Origin: Cololabis saira
Lineage: Eukaryota; Chordata; Actinopteri; Beloniformes; Belonidae
Direction: 5' to 3'
DNA length: 64,000 nucleotides
Assembly (NCBI RefSeq): GCF_033807715.1
Contig: NC_084607.1
Location: 18,969,441-19,033,440 of the forward strand
A program made the position numbers and the translations under genes. This document shows, piece by piece, positions 49,457-63,400 of the stretch. The notes under the pieces are model-generated. The model made no database searches and was not told where the DNA came from. It saw nothing but the letters and a program-made list of their open reading frames with translations. Every line of letters starts with the position of its first letter. Position 1 is the first letter of the stretch.

Positions 49457-50060
49457 GTGGACTGGTGACATGGCTTAGCACTAACGATCCAGGTGAGGAA
49501 AACACTACCTATGGGTGGCCGTCCACACTGAGAGGCTCCACCAACCACGACCACAAGGAGCATCGCCACAGAGACCCCCCCAACCCGGACAGACTGGGGC
49601 AGACCCCACACAGAAGGTGGAGTCCCACCCCCAGCTACCCAGGCCCGAGGGATCCCCATGACGACACCCCCATGGGCGGAGCAGGCACACCTCCCAGTGT
49701 GGACGACCCCCCTGAGGAAACGCTGGAGCTAAAAACTAAAAGATTAAAAGAAAGTAAGAAATGCCTAAAAGTGTAAAATTTTAGAGAAATCTATATAAAA
49801 CTTAAGATGAATAATAAATAACATAAAGTAAAAAGTCACTAAAATGGATTAAAGTTTTAAAGATAATAAAAGAGCTAAAGAAGTAGACACAATACATAGC
49901 TAAAAAGACTAGGTAAATGAGATCAGATAAAAGCCAAACTAAAAAGGTGTGTCTTGAGCCTCCTTTTAAAAATATCAACATCAACATCAAGTACAAGGTG
50001 TACTGTATTTTTGTGGTAAATGATGCGTTGAGCAGAGAACAAGGGCTTCATGGACAAAAA
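49195..50060. repeat. Dispersed repeat block with (CA)n
   Basis: Begins 'tatttgtatagcaccaaatc' with 'gtgctttacatgcag', a common fish interspersed repeat. It continues through a (CA)26 tract (49401-49452), a GC-rich segment with short open frames, and 'aaaaggtgtgtcttgagcct'. The 173-codon frame here has no family resemblance and passes through the CA tract, so I treat it as non-coding. Confidence 0.55.
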
Positions 50061-50093
50061 GAATGGTGCACAAAAACATCCTGGTATTAAAAA

Positions 50094-50258
<165 letters not shown>

Positions 50259-50280
50259 TTCTGTCTTGTCACTCTTTTGG

Positions 50281-50760
50281 AGCCTCTCTTTTCCGAAACT
50301 TTCTACAATCATGGAATTGGTTAGCTGGTCTCTCAGTGCAATTGACCAAATTTTCTCGACTAGAAGACAGGGCAAAGTTTGCTGCTGGATACCAAAAGAC
50401 GTGGAGGATCGTGTGTCTGTCCATACTGTCGGTCGAGGATGTTGAATATGCCTTCATAATTGGATTTCTGATAACAGGATTTCTGCTTTTTGGAGCTGGC
50501 GGTTACCTGGCATATGGACAAATTCGGAAATTGTTGACATCTATTCTGACCCTCTTAGAGCTGCCTGACGTGGCTGAAGGGATAAGCTGTGCGAACAACA
50601 CTCAGACTCAAACGTTGGGGGAGTGAAATCGCAAGCTGGATGCGATTATTTGAACATAATCGCAGGCTAGCTGCGGTTTTGGAACTCATTGGCAGGATGG
50701 AAAAGACCTTGGAAAAGTTGGAAACTCGGCCTGGCGGGAATTGACCACAAATTCGTCTGT
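50281..50760 (+). pseudogene. Unidentified ORF pieces with a membrane segment, probably repeat-derived
   Basis: One frame begins [20 protein letters not shown] at 50310; the continuation has shifted frame and reads [20 protein letters not shown], then [20 protein letters not shown] (a strong transmembrane segment), then [11 protein letters not shown] further frame change leads to LFEHNRRLAAVLELIGRMEK, which looks like a coiled coil. Three pieces in three frames suggest a small membrane protein with two or more frameshifts. I recall similar sequence as repeated in fish genomes but cannot assign it to a family. Confidence 0.35.
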
Positions 50761-50945
50761 TTGGAGTCGCCATTGATGAATCAGAGACTTAAGGCAGACG
50801 GAAAATTACTGGAGCCTGCCTGACCCAAATGCAATTGTTGATTCTACAATCTGACCCTGACATAGCGGCTTGGCAGGCCAGTCCATAGACATATATACAT
50901 AGACGCCTCATCGACCGCTGGGGTGCGAGAAATACGGCCACCATC

Positions 50946-52127
<1,182 letters not shown>

Positions 52128-52995
52128 CCATATATATATCCATATCCGGTATCATGCCTAGATGTATGACGTTTGCAAAAAAAAAAAAACGTGAAAATCA
52201 TTTTTGTATTCTGCGAGTTATGACTGATAAAATGCGCTGACACATAACGCCAGCCGGACAAATGACACTGAGTGGAGTGGGTGACCGCACCAAGATGGCG
52301 GCCCCACGGCTCGTCAGCGCCAGTAGGCAGCAGCGGTCGATGGACGTGCATGTGTCTATGGGCTGGTCTAGTCACAATCTCCCTGGAGGTATGAAGACAA
52401 GACGCTCTGCCCACCCCCTTCCCCTCCCCTCAGGACATCTGTGGACCTGTATCAGAACTCGTGCCATCTGATAACATCAAGGACAATGGCTGAGGAGTAG
52501 ATCTGGGGCATAGTTCACAGATTTACCACTCACACAAACACACAATGATAAATACACTTCCCTCAATTCTTCATCGCCTTCCCCGGCTCCCCCCGTATCA
52601 CCCCTCCTCACACACTCCCCAGGTTGGACAGCTGCGGCGCGAAGGGGCTGCAGCGCTAACTTGGATGTACTGTGGCTTACTGGACTCATGGGTCATGACT
52701 CGTGATGAGGTAATCTGAACTCAGGACACCTCAGATACCAACCTGATGACATCTGATAGTGTCTGTGTGAAGAAGACACAATGCTGATTTGGACATGTCT
52801 CAGAGTGGAGTGCTGCTTATGGTTCCAAAACTATTCAAATAACATAATTTCCTACATTTAATACTAATCCCATTTGTTGTCATTCAATTAAATTGTTTTT
52901 TAAAATGATTCCATAATTAGATAGCTTTAAAGATTTACTGTACATTTGCCTATGAGATTGCAGGTGTCATTTTCCTGTTCTGCTTTTGTCCAAAT

Positions 52996-53220
52996 ATGAT
53001 CGACAACACGGAGAAGACCAGAGAAGAATGTCAAAAACTGAGCCTTAATGAGGAAAAACAATACATCCATGTCTTAAATACTTGGTCTGCTCCACTCTTG
53101 GAATGTGAATGTGATCCTAGACTCACCTGGAAGCGTTACACAACTCCTGTAGAGAACATGAATGTCATAAACAAAAAGTCCTCCAGAAAATGCCCCCCAA
53201 GTGAAAAGGAGAGCAGGTGA
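52996..53220 (+). CDS. Doubtful small ORF
   Basis: A 74-codon frame starting MIDNTEKTREECQKLSLNEE with several cysteines and a basic end. The composition is protein-like and it does not overlap a recognised repeat, but there is no homologue that I know, no splice context, and length is within chance range. The surrounding 52.4-54.0 kb shows no other coding signal. Confidence 0.15.
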   Translation: MIDNTEKTREECQKLSLNEEKQYIHVLNTWSAPLLECECDPRLTWKRYTTPVENMNVINKKSSRKCPPSEKESR

Positions 53221-54051
53221 TAAAAGGAGCATTTGCCACTATTCTAAGTGTACAATCAAAATGAAGCAACATGAAAAAAATGTTTCTTCTGGTTTTTTCA
53301 AAGCAATTTTAATAAATTAAGACCAGAAAAATGAAACAAATCCATATATTTATGAACCCATTTGTCTCCACTTACAATCAGCTGATGAAAAATGTTAACC
53401 TATTAACCAAGCTCTTACTCAGTGGGGAGTGACACACTCAGCTTCTGAGGTAAAAGTTAACCAATCCACATTCTTTCTGCTACCAGCAGCGCCTCCACTC
53501 AGCACCAACCATCAAGCCACATCAAGTACAAGATGTGCTGTGTACAAGATGTGCCAGTGCTGTGTGGGAAGTAATGGTTCACATCACAGATAACCGGTCT
53601 AACCAAAAACAATATAAAAAGTGGATTAATTTCAATACTTCTGGATTTTACATTCAGAAAGGTAAACGCCAATAAATATGCAGCAGTAGCTCAAGGCACA
53701 AATTACTGTTGTTATTGCAGAGAATGAAAATCTAATGATTACAAAAATATACGGATATATCTATATAAAAGAGATGAGAAGAACAGGCTTGGATATAATG
53801 AGATTAGTTTCCAGGACATTCACGGACACAAATAAGGCGACATTGGGATCCCTGTCGCAGCTATTTCCAGTAGACCCTTAAAAGATAAACATTTTAGGTG
53901 CTGCTTGTTAAAGTCGTTCTACACATCAGTGTAACATACCGTACCAATCATAATTAAATAAGCAGCAAGTCCGTGGATGAAGTTGAATTTCCCACTTACA
54001 CAACAGCATAAAAAAACAACAAATGATCAAGCTTAAGACACTCTATGTCCC

Positions 54052-56486
54052 TCAGTGACATCTGACAGCGCACAGATTCTGAGGCAGAGGAGAGAGGGTG
54101 AAGCCCACAACAGGTGACAGATCCAGTTCATCTTCTGAAACTCCAGGTGGGGGGGTGAAACGGAAGTGCTGAAGGAGAGAAGTGAAGAAAAGAAAGAGCT
54201 CCATTCTGGCCAGACCTTCTCCGAGGCAAACCCTGCGACCTGAGAGAAAAATAATTTTAAAAAGTTAAAGATGAAACATGTTTAAGCATTATGCCATGCA
54301 AAGGAAAATAATCTAGCAAAGTACCTGCAGAAAAGGGCATCAAGGCGTCTCTCCTGATAAATTTACCCTCCTCATCAAGGAAATGAGAAGGGTTGAAAGT
54401 ATGAGGGTTCTCCCATTCACTCTCATCATACAGGACTGATGTAAGAAGTGGGATGATAGTAGTTCCCTGCAGGTGGAAAAAGACAACGTAATAGAAGATG
54501 ATGATATTCAAATTCAACAACAAAAGAATCATATTTGTGGAGAAGTGGATTCATGGATTTAATGTGAGCAGCCAACCTCTTTGATGAAGTAGCCCTGAAA
54601 GGTCACATCTTTGCTTGTTTTGTGAGGAATGGCCATTGGGGCAATGTTGGCGAGTCTTTGTGACTCATGGATAACGGCATCAGTGTATGGCAGGTTCTTT
54701 CTGTCCTCTATTCTAACCTGACGACTTCCAACCACCCTGTTCAACTCCTCCACAACCCGGTCTGCACGCAGATTGAAAACATCGTGATTATGTTCAAATG
54801 TTTTTCTTATATCCAAGCACTGAAAAATAAATCAAACTGGGGAGGTCTTTCTTCACCTTGAACCTCTGGGTGTCTGGCCATGAAGAGCAAACACCACTTC
54901 AGTGTGGTCGCGGTGGTGTCGGTTCCAGCTGCAAACAAATTCAGTACACTGTAGAGCAGATTGTCATCATGGTAGTATGAACTGGTGATTTCACCCTCCT
55001 GATGACACAAAGAATAAAGGAATTTGCTCATAGTTCAGCATTTACAATCACAGATTCACTTGCCGAACAAGTCTGATTCCTCACCTCCAGACTTTGCTTA
55101 CGGATGAGAAATGCATCTACAAAGCCTCTGCATATCTCAGGCTCCAGTGTCTCCTTCAGATCTGCGATAATCTTCCGTAGATCCCTCTTGCCATCTTCCA
55201 CATTTTTCATCAAATTGCTCCTGACTTTAAGGAAGGGGCCCAGGCAAGGAAATAAGTTGTATATCTGAAAATGTTCAAACACAAATCAGGAATAATGCAA
55301 GATCACTGGTAACTGACAAGGAGTTGCAGCTGATCTCCAACAGATAGTTTCTAAACACAAGACAAGATTTTATAGATTAAATGTACTCAGGTTTCCATTC
55401 ATACCCTTCATGTCATATCATCTCACTGACTGGAAACATGAGCAATCAAATCAGTCACTGAGTGGACAGGAGACAAGATAAAAGCAGTACAGAAAACAAG
55501 AATATCACATTCAAGCAATTATTCATAAAGTAAAAAGATCACATATATTACATATCTGTGCATGACACACTGGTCAACTGGTCTCGTGGCTCCATTTTGC
55601 AGGAAAAAGGAACCCACTACTAAACTTCCTTGTACCTTTGATGGGGCTCATGCAGTCGCTTGGAGGAATCTCAGCACATTCCTCTGAACATAAGAGTTAT
55701 TGGATGTAAAAGAATGTCATTGTATATATTGAATGAACATTTTTTATTGGAACAATCACAATGTTGAGTTGTCAATTACTAAACACAACTGTATTTTTCT
55801 GAAACCATTTGCTGTGTGTGTTAAGCCTTTGTCCTTGAAGGCGTAAAAAACAAAAAATGTTGTTCAGATGAACAGTTGGAGGTGGAAATCACTCTGACGT
55901 CCTGCTCCATAAAAATTATCATGAAGCAAGAAGAAGTAAACAATTTTTAAATGTTTCTGAATTGGTTTTGAATATCATCCTTGTGAATACAGTCGATCTC
56001 TGTGTAACAGTTTTGTAACCTTCTCTTTTCAAGATCAAACCTTGATAATACGCTAGTGCACACACTTACACTTGATTGACATTTCATTAACTGAGTAAGT
56101 TACACAAAATGCTAAAGAATTCAAAAGGTTTCAGGTGACTTGGTTAAACTTCTTTAGGGTGTAAATAAAAGTCACTTTAATTGCAGTAGTAAAATAATTG
56201 TGTCCTACCTGGATGGAAGCTGATCCAGTCAGGTGAATAGTCTCATTATCTCTTTCCACCATAGCTTGGAATACAGGATCTTGGTATTCAAATCTCTTCC
56301 CAAACATCAGAGCTGATATAATATTTGATGCAGCATAATTAATCGCCTTGGTGTTGTCGAAGGGTTTACCTGCGGTAATATTTTAGCGGCCGTGATTAGA
56401 CATTAATTTTTCCGAGAAGTCGTTGGATTTAAAATGATATCAGTCTGACAAAATAGCACTTAGTCTTGTGAATGTGATGTTTATTG

Positions 56487-56569
<83 letters not shown>

Positions 56570-57648
56570 GTATCAACAAACACTGGATCAATGCTGCCCT
56601 ATGAATTTACGTTAAATTGATGTTAAATGGTCAAATATCTTTTTAAATAAGCTAAAGATGCATATGGCAATTAAAAATGTATACATGTATCTGTGAACAA
56701 TCAGTTAATAAAGGTTTCATTGAAGTTTAAAATGAAAAAACAAACTTTTTCCATTTATTCAGCTACACAATATAAAAAAAAACTTGAAAACACAACAACC
56801 CATTGTCTTGAATTTATAATTGGTGTCCACTGTGTGTGTTTTTGCCATTTCTGCATTTGAGATATACAGTCAGTGACCCACTATTGAATCTCTGACTTCT
56901 TGGATAATTCATTTATTAAAATTGCCCAGTCGTCAGCTTCAGAAAATATAACGTTACCTTCAAATTTCTCAAATTCCTCGATCAGGCAGCAACATTCCTC
57001 AATAATTTTCTCTTCACTCATCCTCTTGCCCATTCCAAAGTCTCTAAGTGTTGTCACAGCAAAACGCCTAATTTCTCTCCACGAGTCTCCGTTGGCAAAT
57101 AGTATGCCTGGAAAGAAAACAGGATGACTTGTTTAAATAAGTAAAAATACATAAATAGATAAAACAGTGTATTTCTTACCATGTTCTTGGTTGAAATCAT
57201 AGAAAACTGGAGTGATTTCTCTGTTTCCAAACTCCTCAGCATGGTTCACCAGAGCCTGTTTGACTGTCCTGTAACCTGCCAGGACCACCACCTTCTTCAG
57301 TCCAAAGTAGATCTGGAAAACTGGTCCATATTTTTTGGACAGCTAAAAAAAAATAATGCAGAAAAAAGTAAGCTGACAGCTGTATGAAGTTTGCATAAAA
57401 CAAAGTATTAAGTTTAATAGATAAAAGTTAAAAGTTAACTATGCAATCCTCACATGAAAAAGACTTTGGTCGAGCCTCTTCAGGTCCAGCTGGAGCAGGT
57501 TCCCCAGCAGAGGGAGAGGTCTGGGTCCTGGGGGGGCATTTCTTTCAGGGGAACTGAAGCTGGAGTAAACAAGGTAGAAGACCAGCAGACTAACAAAGAC
57601 CCCAAGAAGTGAGACTGAACATGAGGACTGTAGAAGAGCTTCCAACAT
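54052..57648 (-). CDS. Cytochrome P450 family 2, CYP2K-like, copy A
   Basis: Nine exons, the usual CYP2 number, give exactly 501 residues: 57454-57648, 57180-57342, 56958-57107, 56209-56369, 55085-55264, 54857-54998, 54577-54761, 54325-54466 and 54052-54239. All key motifs are present: an N-terminal hydrophobic anchor (about 11-29), PPGPRP hinge (39), C-helix W129xxxR133, I-helix AGTDTT (307-312), ExxR at 363-366 (ESQR), and heme loop FSAGRRVCLG with ligand C444. CYP2 enzymes are ER-bound haem monooxygenases that use NADPH-cytochrome P450 reductase to oxidise lipids and xenobiotics. [12 protein letters not shown] and similar blocks match fish CYP2K; the exact subfamily number is not determined. 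Exon 7 ends with an unusual donor, GTTGGC, shared by copy B. Intron 3 carries a TA/CA microsatellite. Confidence 0.93.
56490..56570. repeat. (TA)n/(CA)n microsatellite in cyp2k copy A intron 3
   Basis: About 23 TA units followed by about 11 CA units. It is absent from the matching intron of copy B. Confidence 0.9.
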
Positions 57649-57895
57649 GATCTTTTAGTTTCCTGACTCCACTTGAGAAAACAAATCTCAATAAGGTTTC
57701 TCCACACTACTGGTTTGTGAAATAAAGGAAATTCTCATTTGCGGACTGAGCTTCTGGTTTTACAACTGCAGAGAATTCCAAAAGACAAAGAGGAAAAAGT
57801 AGTCCTCACAAAGATGCAGATCCTGATTTGGGCGATATGGGCAACCGCCTAGGACGGAATTCTCTTTTTGGACATTCATCTGTAGATGTAGATGA

Positions 57896-57972
<77 letters not shown>
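57896..57972. repeat. (TG)n microsatellite
   Basis: About 38 TG units, 250 bases upstream of the start codon of cyp2k copy A and just before a hAT element. It may lie in the copy A promoter region. Confidence 0.95.
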
Positions 57973-57973
<1 letters not shown>

Positions 57974-58004
57974 GGCGGAATGTGCAATAACGTGTGCTGC
58001 TGTA

Positions 58005-58851
58005 CAGAGCCGGATTAACGCAAAGGCAAAGACGGGTGGAGTTGGAACAAACTGTCACACAATGTCGAGAGAACGAGACAGATTCAGGAAATTTCCATCA
58101 GGGGATGAAAAAAGAAAAAAAAAGAAGGAAAATGGAAGAGTTTAATGCCTCTCTGAAAGGCTTGTTTGATACATTTGTTACAAAAATCACCGATCCGACC
58201 GGGTCTCAAGCAGCCATGGGGCCCCGCGTCGAGGCAAGCCCAGATGATGATGAGGCAGGGGAAGGTATCCAGTATTTTGCAAATTGGAGAGTTAAAATTG
58301 CGCATATAGACACCCGATCCGACCCAAAAAAACCCAAAAATTTCGAGAGGCCCCCCTACCCATTTCAGACAGGGCCTCGCAATTCTCCCAAACAGCTCTG
58401 CATACGCATACGCATACGCATACGCATACGCATACGCATACGCATACAGACAACATACTACAGCACACTTTGTCTTACTGCAAATTTTATTGGTCTTTGT
58501 AGATTTGACTTCTTATTTAACTATTCAATTTAATCAACACATTTAATTAAGATTTTCTGCTAAATGCCCACAATCGATAAGATAAGGATAATTTAATAGC
58601 ATTTAATAGAGCGTTGTAATAACGTATAAATAATAAAAATCTAAAAAATAGTCTGACAGACTGTTTAATATACAACACATGACTTATTTTGGAATACAAA
58701 GAACCAACTTGACTATGCTATGTAAAATGTGAATTAAATTTTATTAGTAACTTTGGTAAGTTTAAGATTTCAATTCATAAATAACATCGATGGAGGGGGA
58801 CCCAAAAATCACAGTCTGCCTAGTGTAGTCCATTTATTTAATCCGGCTCTG
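58005..58851 (+). mobile_element. hAT transposon, 847 bp, with 8-bp target duplication
   Basis: Perfect terminal repeats CAGAGCCGGATTAA and TTAATCCGGCTCTG, flanked by CTGCTGTA at 57997-58004 and 58852-58859. The 5-prime third holds the same broken transposase start as the hAT at 6.06-7.85 kb. A (CATACG)n hexamer repeat lies at 58402-58446. The catalytic region is missing. The insertion split another repeat whose halves lie at 57.97-58.0 and 58.86-59.1 kb. Confidence 0.9.
58062..58390 (+). pseudogene. Second copy of the hAT transposase N-terminal remnant
   Basis: Reads MSRERDRFRKFPSGDEKRKK, shifts frame in the lysine tract, then continues MEEFNASLKGLFDTFVTKIT and DPTGSQAAMGPRV. It is very similar to 6605-6960 and ends similarly at a proline-rich stretch. 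No function is expected. Confidence 0.6.
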
Positions 58852-58854
58852 CTG

Positions 58855-59128
58855 CTGTATGAATAGAGGGATGTGCAATAATGATTATGCTGCTATATGT
58901 GTAGAGGGAAGTGCAATAATGGTTCTGTAGCAAGGTATTTTTTTGTGTAGAGGTGTTTTTTCAGGACATTGCGAGGGGGCATGCAAAGAGCGGGGGGATA
59001 TGACGATGTGTTTTTGTTTATTGTGATTTTATATGTTTTTTGTTATATATGTGGTGCCTGGAGTCTCTAGTTTGTCCAAGACAAATTTCTCTCAAGAGAG
59101 ACAATAAAGATTATCCTTATCCTTAGAT
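58855..59128 (+). mobile_element. LINE 3-prime end with (CCTTAT)n tail
   Basis: Contains 'gtgcaataatg' repeats, 'tttctctcaagagagacaat' and 'aataaagattatccttatcc', the characteristic end of a fish LINE. Its start was separated by the hAT insertion at 58005-58851. From 59.13 to 59.80 kb I see only short frames without resemblance. Confidence 0.55.
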
Positions 59129-59719
59129 GCGTTCAAGTCATGTCACCCATGGTTATCAAATGGCTCCCTCTGCTGTCGTCTCCTCCCTGCTGCAACGAGG
59201 GAGCAGCGACGCTGATAGTCACAGGCAAAAAGCTGATTGCAGTGGATGCTACAGAGGATAGTGTTCCAACGTTTCTTCATCATACTAAAAACAACCAATC
59301 AAATGTGTTCCTGCTCGCTACACAAAGTCCCCACATGCTTCACAGGGAGCAGAGCTGTTGGATAAGTTCATGGCGAGACTTCAGGTTAATCAATAATCAC
59401 AGGTTGAATTGTGAAAAACAATTTTATTCAAAATGTTATAAAAATATGTGAATCATTATGTACTGGACAAAAATTTTGCACATGTTTTTTTGCTATGGAA
59501 TTCTTAAATATATTTAGAAACATAGCGGCTCTGGTTGTTGCTTTTAGGTCAGTCATGATAACTACAAGTAGTTGATGGTCCTGGAGGATGTTGTGAACAC
59601 AAACTCTCAAAACAGGAATGGAGAGAAAAAAGGTCAAGCCGCTAGGTGACCAATTTGGGAGCCACCCAGAGCCTCTTTTTAGCCACAACCATCAGCAAAC
59701 ACTGGTGGTCAAATTTGAC

Positions 59720-60318
59720 CCCGTGGGTTTCTTAAGGCATGTGTGACTGAAGGGAGAAAAAATATGTTTTGTGTCCTGAAATGCCCTGAATTCCCAAAAC
59801 ACAGTCTGCACCTGCTGTTTATTACAACAAACGTAACAGTGAGAGAGGCGCTAGTTCACACGGGACTGAGCTCCCGTGTGAACCGAGGTCTTATTTTGAG
59901 AAGCTTGCGGGTGAGGGGTGAACAGGCCCTTTCCCCCCCCTCCGCAAGATGTTGAGTAAAAGGTATAAAGACGAGACAGCCGGAAGTTCGAGTCAGAGTC
60001 AGCTGCGGGTCTAGTGCACGACACCCAGCGGGTTTTTGGCTACTCTGCCAGGACTGTCCGGCTCTCCAGTCCTTCTGTGTCGAGGTAAGAGTTATCATCG
60101 CCTAGCCCTGTGTAATTGTCCGTTGCTTTGCCATTTGCGGGGGATAACTTGACACAGAGTTATCCTAGCAAAAGAGCAATTGTGTGTGACTCTTTCTATG
60201 TCCACTGCTGGCTAATAAATGTATTCATATATATTATCACTAAAGCGAGTGTGTGTGTGATTCATTTTTGCGCAGCCGACCACTCTCGAGCCTCTTTAAG
60301 TGATTTTCTCCCAAAACA
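59720..60318 (+). mobile_element. Candidate solo LTR
   Basis: The segment has promoter and poly(A) signals in LTR order: TATAAAG at 59964, a GC-rich stretch after it, and AATAAA at 60214, then a GT-rich region. A perfect 11-bp hairpin (GTTCACACGGG/CCCGTGTGAAC, 59855-59884) lies upstream. The left boundary is not fixed; the right may be CCCAAAACA at about 60318. No partner LTR, primer site or internal genes were seen, and no target duplication could be confirmed. Confidence 0.3.
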
Positions 60319-60485
60319 GTGACTTAAACAAGATTCCTAGAGAATAGAGCTGTTATTCATGTGTTACATCATGCATGCAATGGTTTTATTTGTCTTTGCA
60401 AGAAAATTGTCAATACAATAACACTAAAAACAATTAGATACTAAATTCTCTCCCACACATTTGCCATGACATTAAGCTGTCTTCT

Positions 60486-63400
60486 TTACTGACAACTGAC
60501 AGCGCACAGATTCTGAGGCAGAGGAGAGAGGGTGAAGCCCACAACAGGTGACAGATCCAGTTCATCTTCTGAAACTCCAGGTGGGGGGGTGAAACGGAAG
60601 TGCTGAAGGAGAGAAGTGAAGAAAAGAAAGAGTTCCATTCTGGCCAGACCTTCTCCGAGGCAAACCCTGCGACCTGAGAGAAAAATTATTTTAAAAAGTT
60701 AAAGATGAAACATGTTTAAGCATTATGCCATGCTAAGGAAAATAATCTAGCAAAGTACCTGCGGAAAAGGGCATCAAGGCGTCTCTCCTGATAAATTTAC
60801 CCTCCTCATCAAGGAAATGAGAAGGGTTGAAAGTATGAGGGTTCTCCCATTCACTCTCATCATACAGGACTGATGTAAGAAGTGGGATGATAGTAGTTCC
60901 CTGCAGGTGGAAGAAGACAACGTAATAGAAGATGATGATATTCAAATTCAACAACAAAAGAATCATATTTGTGGAGAAGTGGATTCATGGATTTAATGTG
61001 GGCGGCCAACCTCTTTGATGAAGTAGCCCTGAAAGGTCACATCTTTGCTTGTTTTGTGAGGAATGGCCATTGGGGCAATGTTGGCGAATCTTTGTGACTC
61101 ATGGATAACGGCATCAGTGTATGGCAGGTTCTTTCTGTCCTCTATTCGAACCTGACGACTTCCAACCACCCTGTTCAACTCCTCCACAACCCGGTCTGCA
61201 CGCAGATTCAAATTCAACATGAAAAAACATGTGATTATATTCAAATGCTTTTCTTATATCCAAGCACTGAAAACAACCGTATTTTAAGGCGCACCGCATT
61301 ATAAGGGGCAATATCAATGAACGGGTCAATCTTCATGAATAAGATGCACCGGGTTATAAGACGCATGACAAAACACATAAAGTGAAACAAAACAGTCTGG
61401 TAATTGGAACTTTATTAAACTCGTTCACAATAACTCAGAATATCGTTCACTTGTAACTAATACAAAAAAATATTTTCATATTTGAAATCATTCGTCTTCC
61501 AAGAATCCACAAATAAAAAGTGGTGGAGGTAAGCGTTGTACTACGTCCTGTTCTCTCATTGGTTCATCGTTGCCAGCAAAAGCGGACACCTGAAATTAGT
61601 ATGAGGTTGGAACAACATTGTATTCAAACATTTGATTATAATTGGATTATGATACAGATTTGAAAATTGGGTTTATGCTAAAAACCCAACGTTGGCTTGA
61701 CGTCTAATTACAGTAAGTTAGCATAGACTAGATGTTGGATGATGGTTGCATGTTAGCACTACATAATTAGTTATCCAACGTTGTCTGACCCGTATCCAAC
61801 CAAGGACACACTTTAATGTGCAGTTGACCGGTCCGACAATCAATCAAGGCGAGCGGCTTCGTTGCTACCAAGGTCGCACTAAAAGATTTTGACAGTTTTT
61901 TGAGCGCAGTGTACCACATAAAACGGGTTTGATGTCAGCAAGCACGACAAAATTAGTAAATAAGGCGCCCCGGATTAAAGGGCCCACGGCTGATTTTTAA
62001 GAAAAATTGAGGATTTGAAATGTGCCACATAGTGCGAAAAATACAGAAAGTCAAACTGGGGAGGTCTGTCTTCACCTTGAACCTCTGGGTGTCTGGCCAT
62101 GAAGAGCAAACACCACTTCAGTGTGGTCGCGGTGGTGTCGGTTCCAGCTGCAAACAAATTCAGTACACTGTAGAGCAGATTGTCATCATGGTAGTATGAA
62201 CTGGTGATTTCACCCTCCTGATGACACAAAGAATAAAGGAATTTGCTCATAGTTCAGCATTTACAATTATGGATTCACTTGCCGAACAAGTCTGATTCCT
62301 CACCTCCAGACTTTGCTTACGGATGAGAAATGCATCTACAAAGCCTCTGCATATCTCAGGCTCCAGTGTCTCCTTCAGATCTGCGATAATCTTCCGTACA
62401 TCCCTCAGGCTATCTTCCACATTTTTCATCAAATTGCTCCTGACTTTAAGGAAGGGGCCCAGGAAAGGAAATAAGTTGTATATCTGAAAATGTTCAAACA
62501 CAAATCAGGAATAATGCAAGATCACTGGTAACTGACAAGGAGTTGCAGCTGATCTCCAACAGATAGTTTCTAAAGACAAGACAAGATTTTATAGGCTGCT
62601 AACTGTCAAGAGAAAAAAAACAACATTCAATTCTAATACCTGACTATAATATGTGAGCTCTTTTCAATCATTTTTTATATCATCTGTGTCATTTATAGAT
62701 AAAGTTTATGAAATGTACAAGGTTGTTGCAGTCTTTTTCACAGTGCGTGCTAACCACACATTTTGGTACGCTTAGAAATGATTAAATGTACTCGGGTTTC
62801 CATTCATACCCTTCATGTCATATTATCTCACTGACTGGAAACATGAGCAATCAAATCAGTCACTCTAAAAGCAGTACAGAAAATAAGAATATCACATTCA
62901 GGCAATTATTAATCAAGTGAAAAGAAAATCACTTTAATTGCAGTAGTTAAATAATTGTGTCCTACCTGGATGGAAGCTGATCCAGTCAGGTGAATATTCT
63001 CATTAGTTCTTTCCACCATAGCTTGGAATACAGGATCTTGGTATTCAAATCTCTTCCCAAAAATCCGAGCTGATATAATATTTGATGCAGCATAATTAAT
63101 CACGTTGGTGTTGTCGAAGGGTTTACCTGCGGTAATAATTTAGCGGCAGTGATTAGACATGAATTGTTCAAGAAGTTATTGGGTTTAAAATGATATCAGT
63201 CTGAAATAGCACGTAGGCGCTTATTACAAAACATATATTTTTAGACGATCATTAAATGAACATGCCATTCAAATGGCATGTTAATGCCATAATTTCAGTT
63301 CAATTCATTCAATCTTTCATACAGGTCCGTTAATGACGCAGCCATGTCTATCAGGGTTTGATGAAGACGAGAAACATCTAAAACATGCAGGCCCTCCATC

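Noticed and set aside
59140..59451. 103-codon plus-strand frame
   Set aside because: No recognised motif; lies between a LINE tail and a candidate LTR; composition not convincing.
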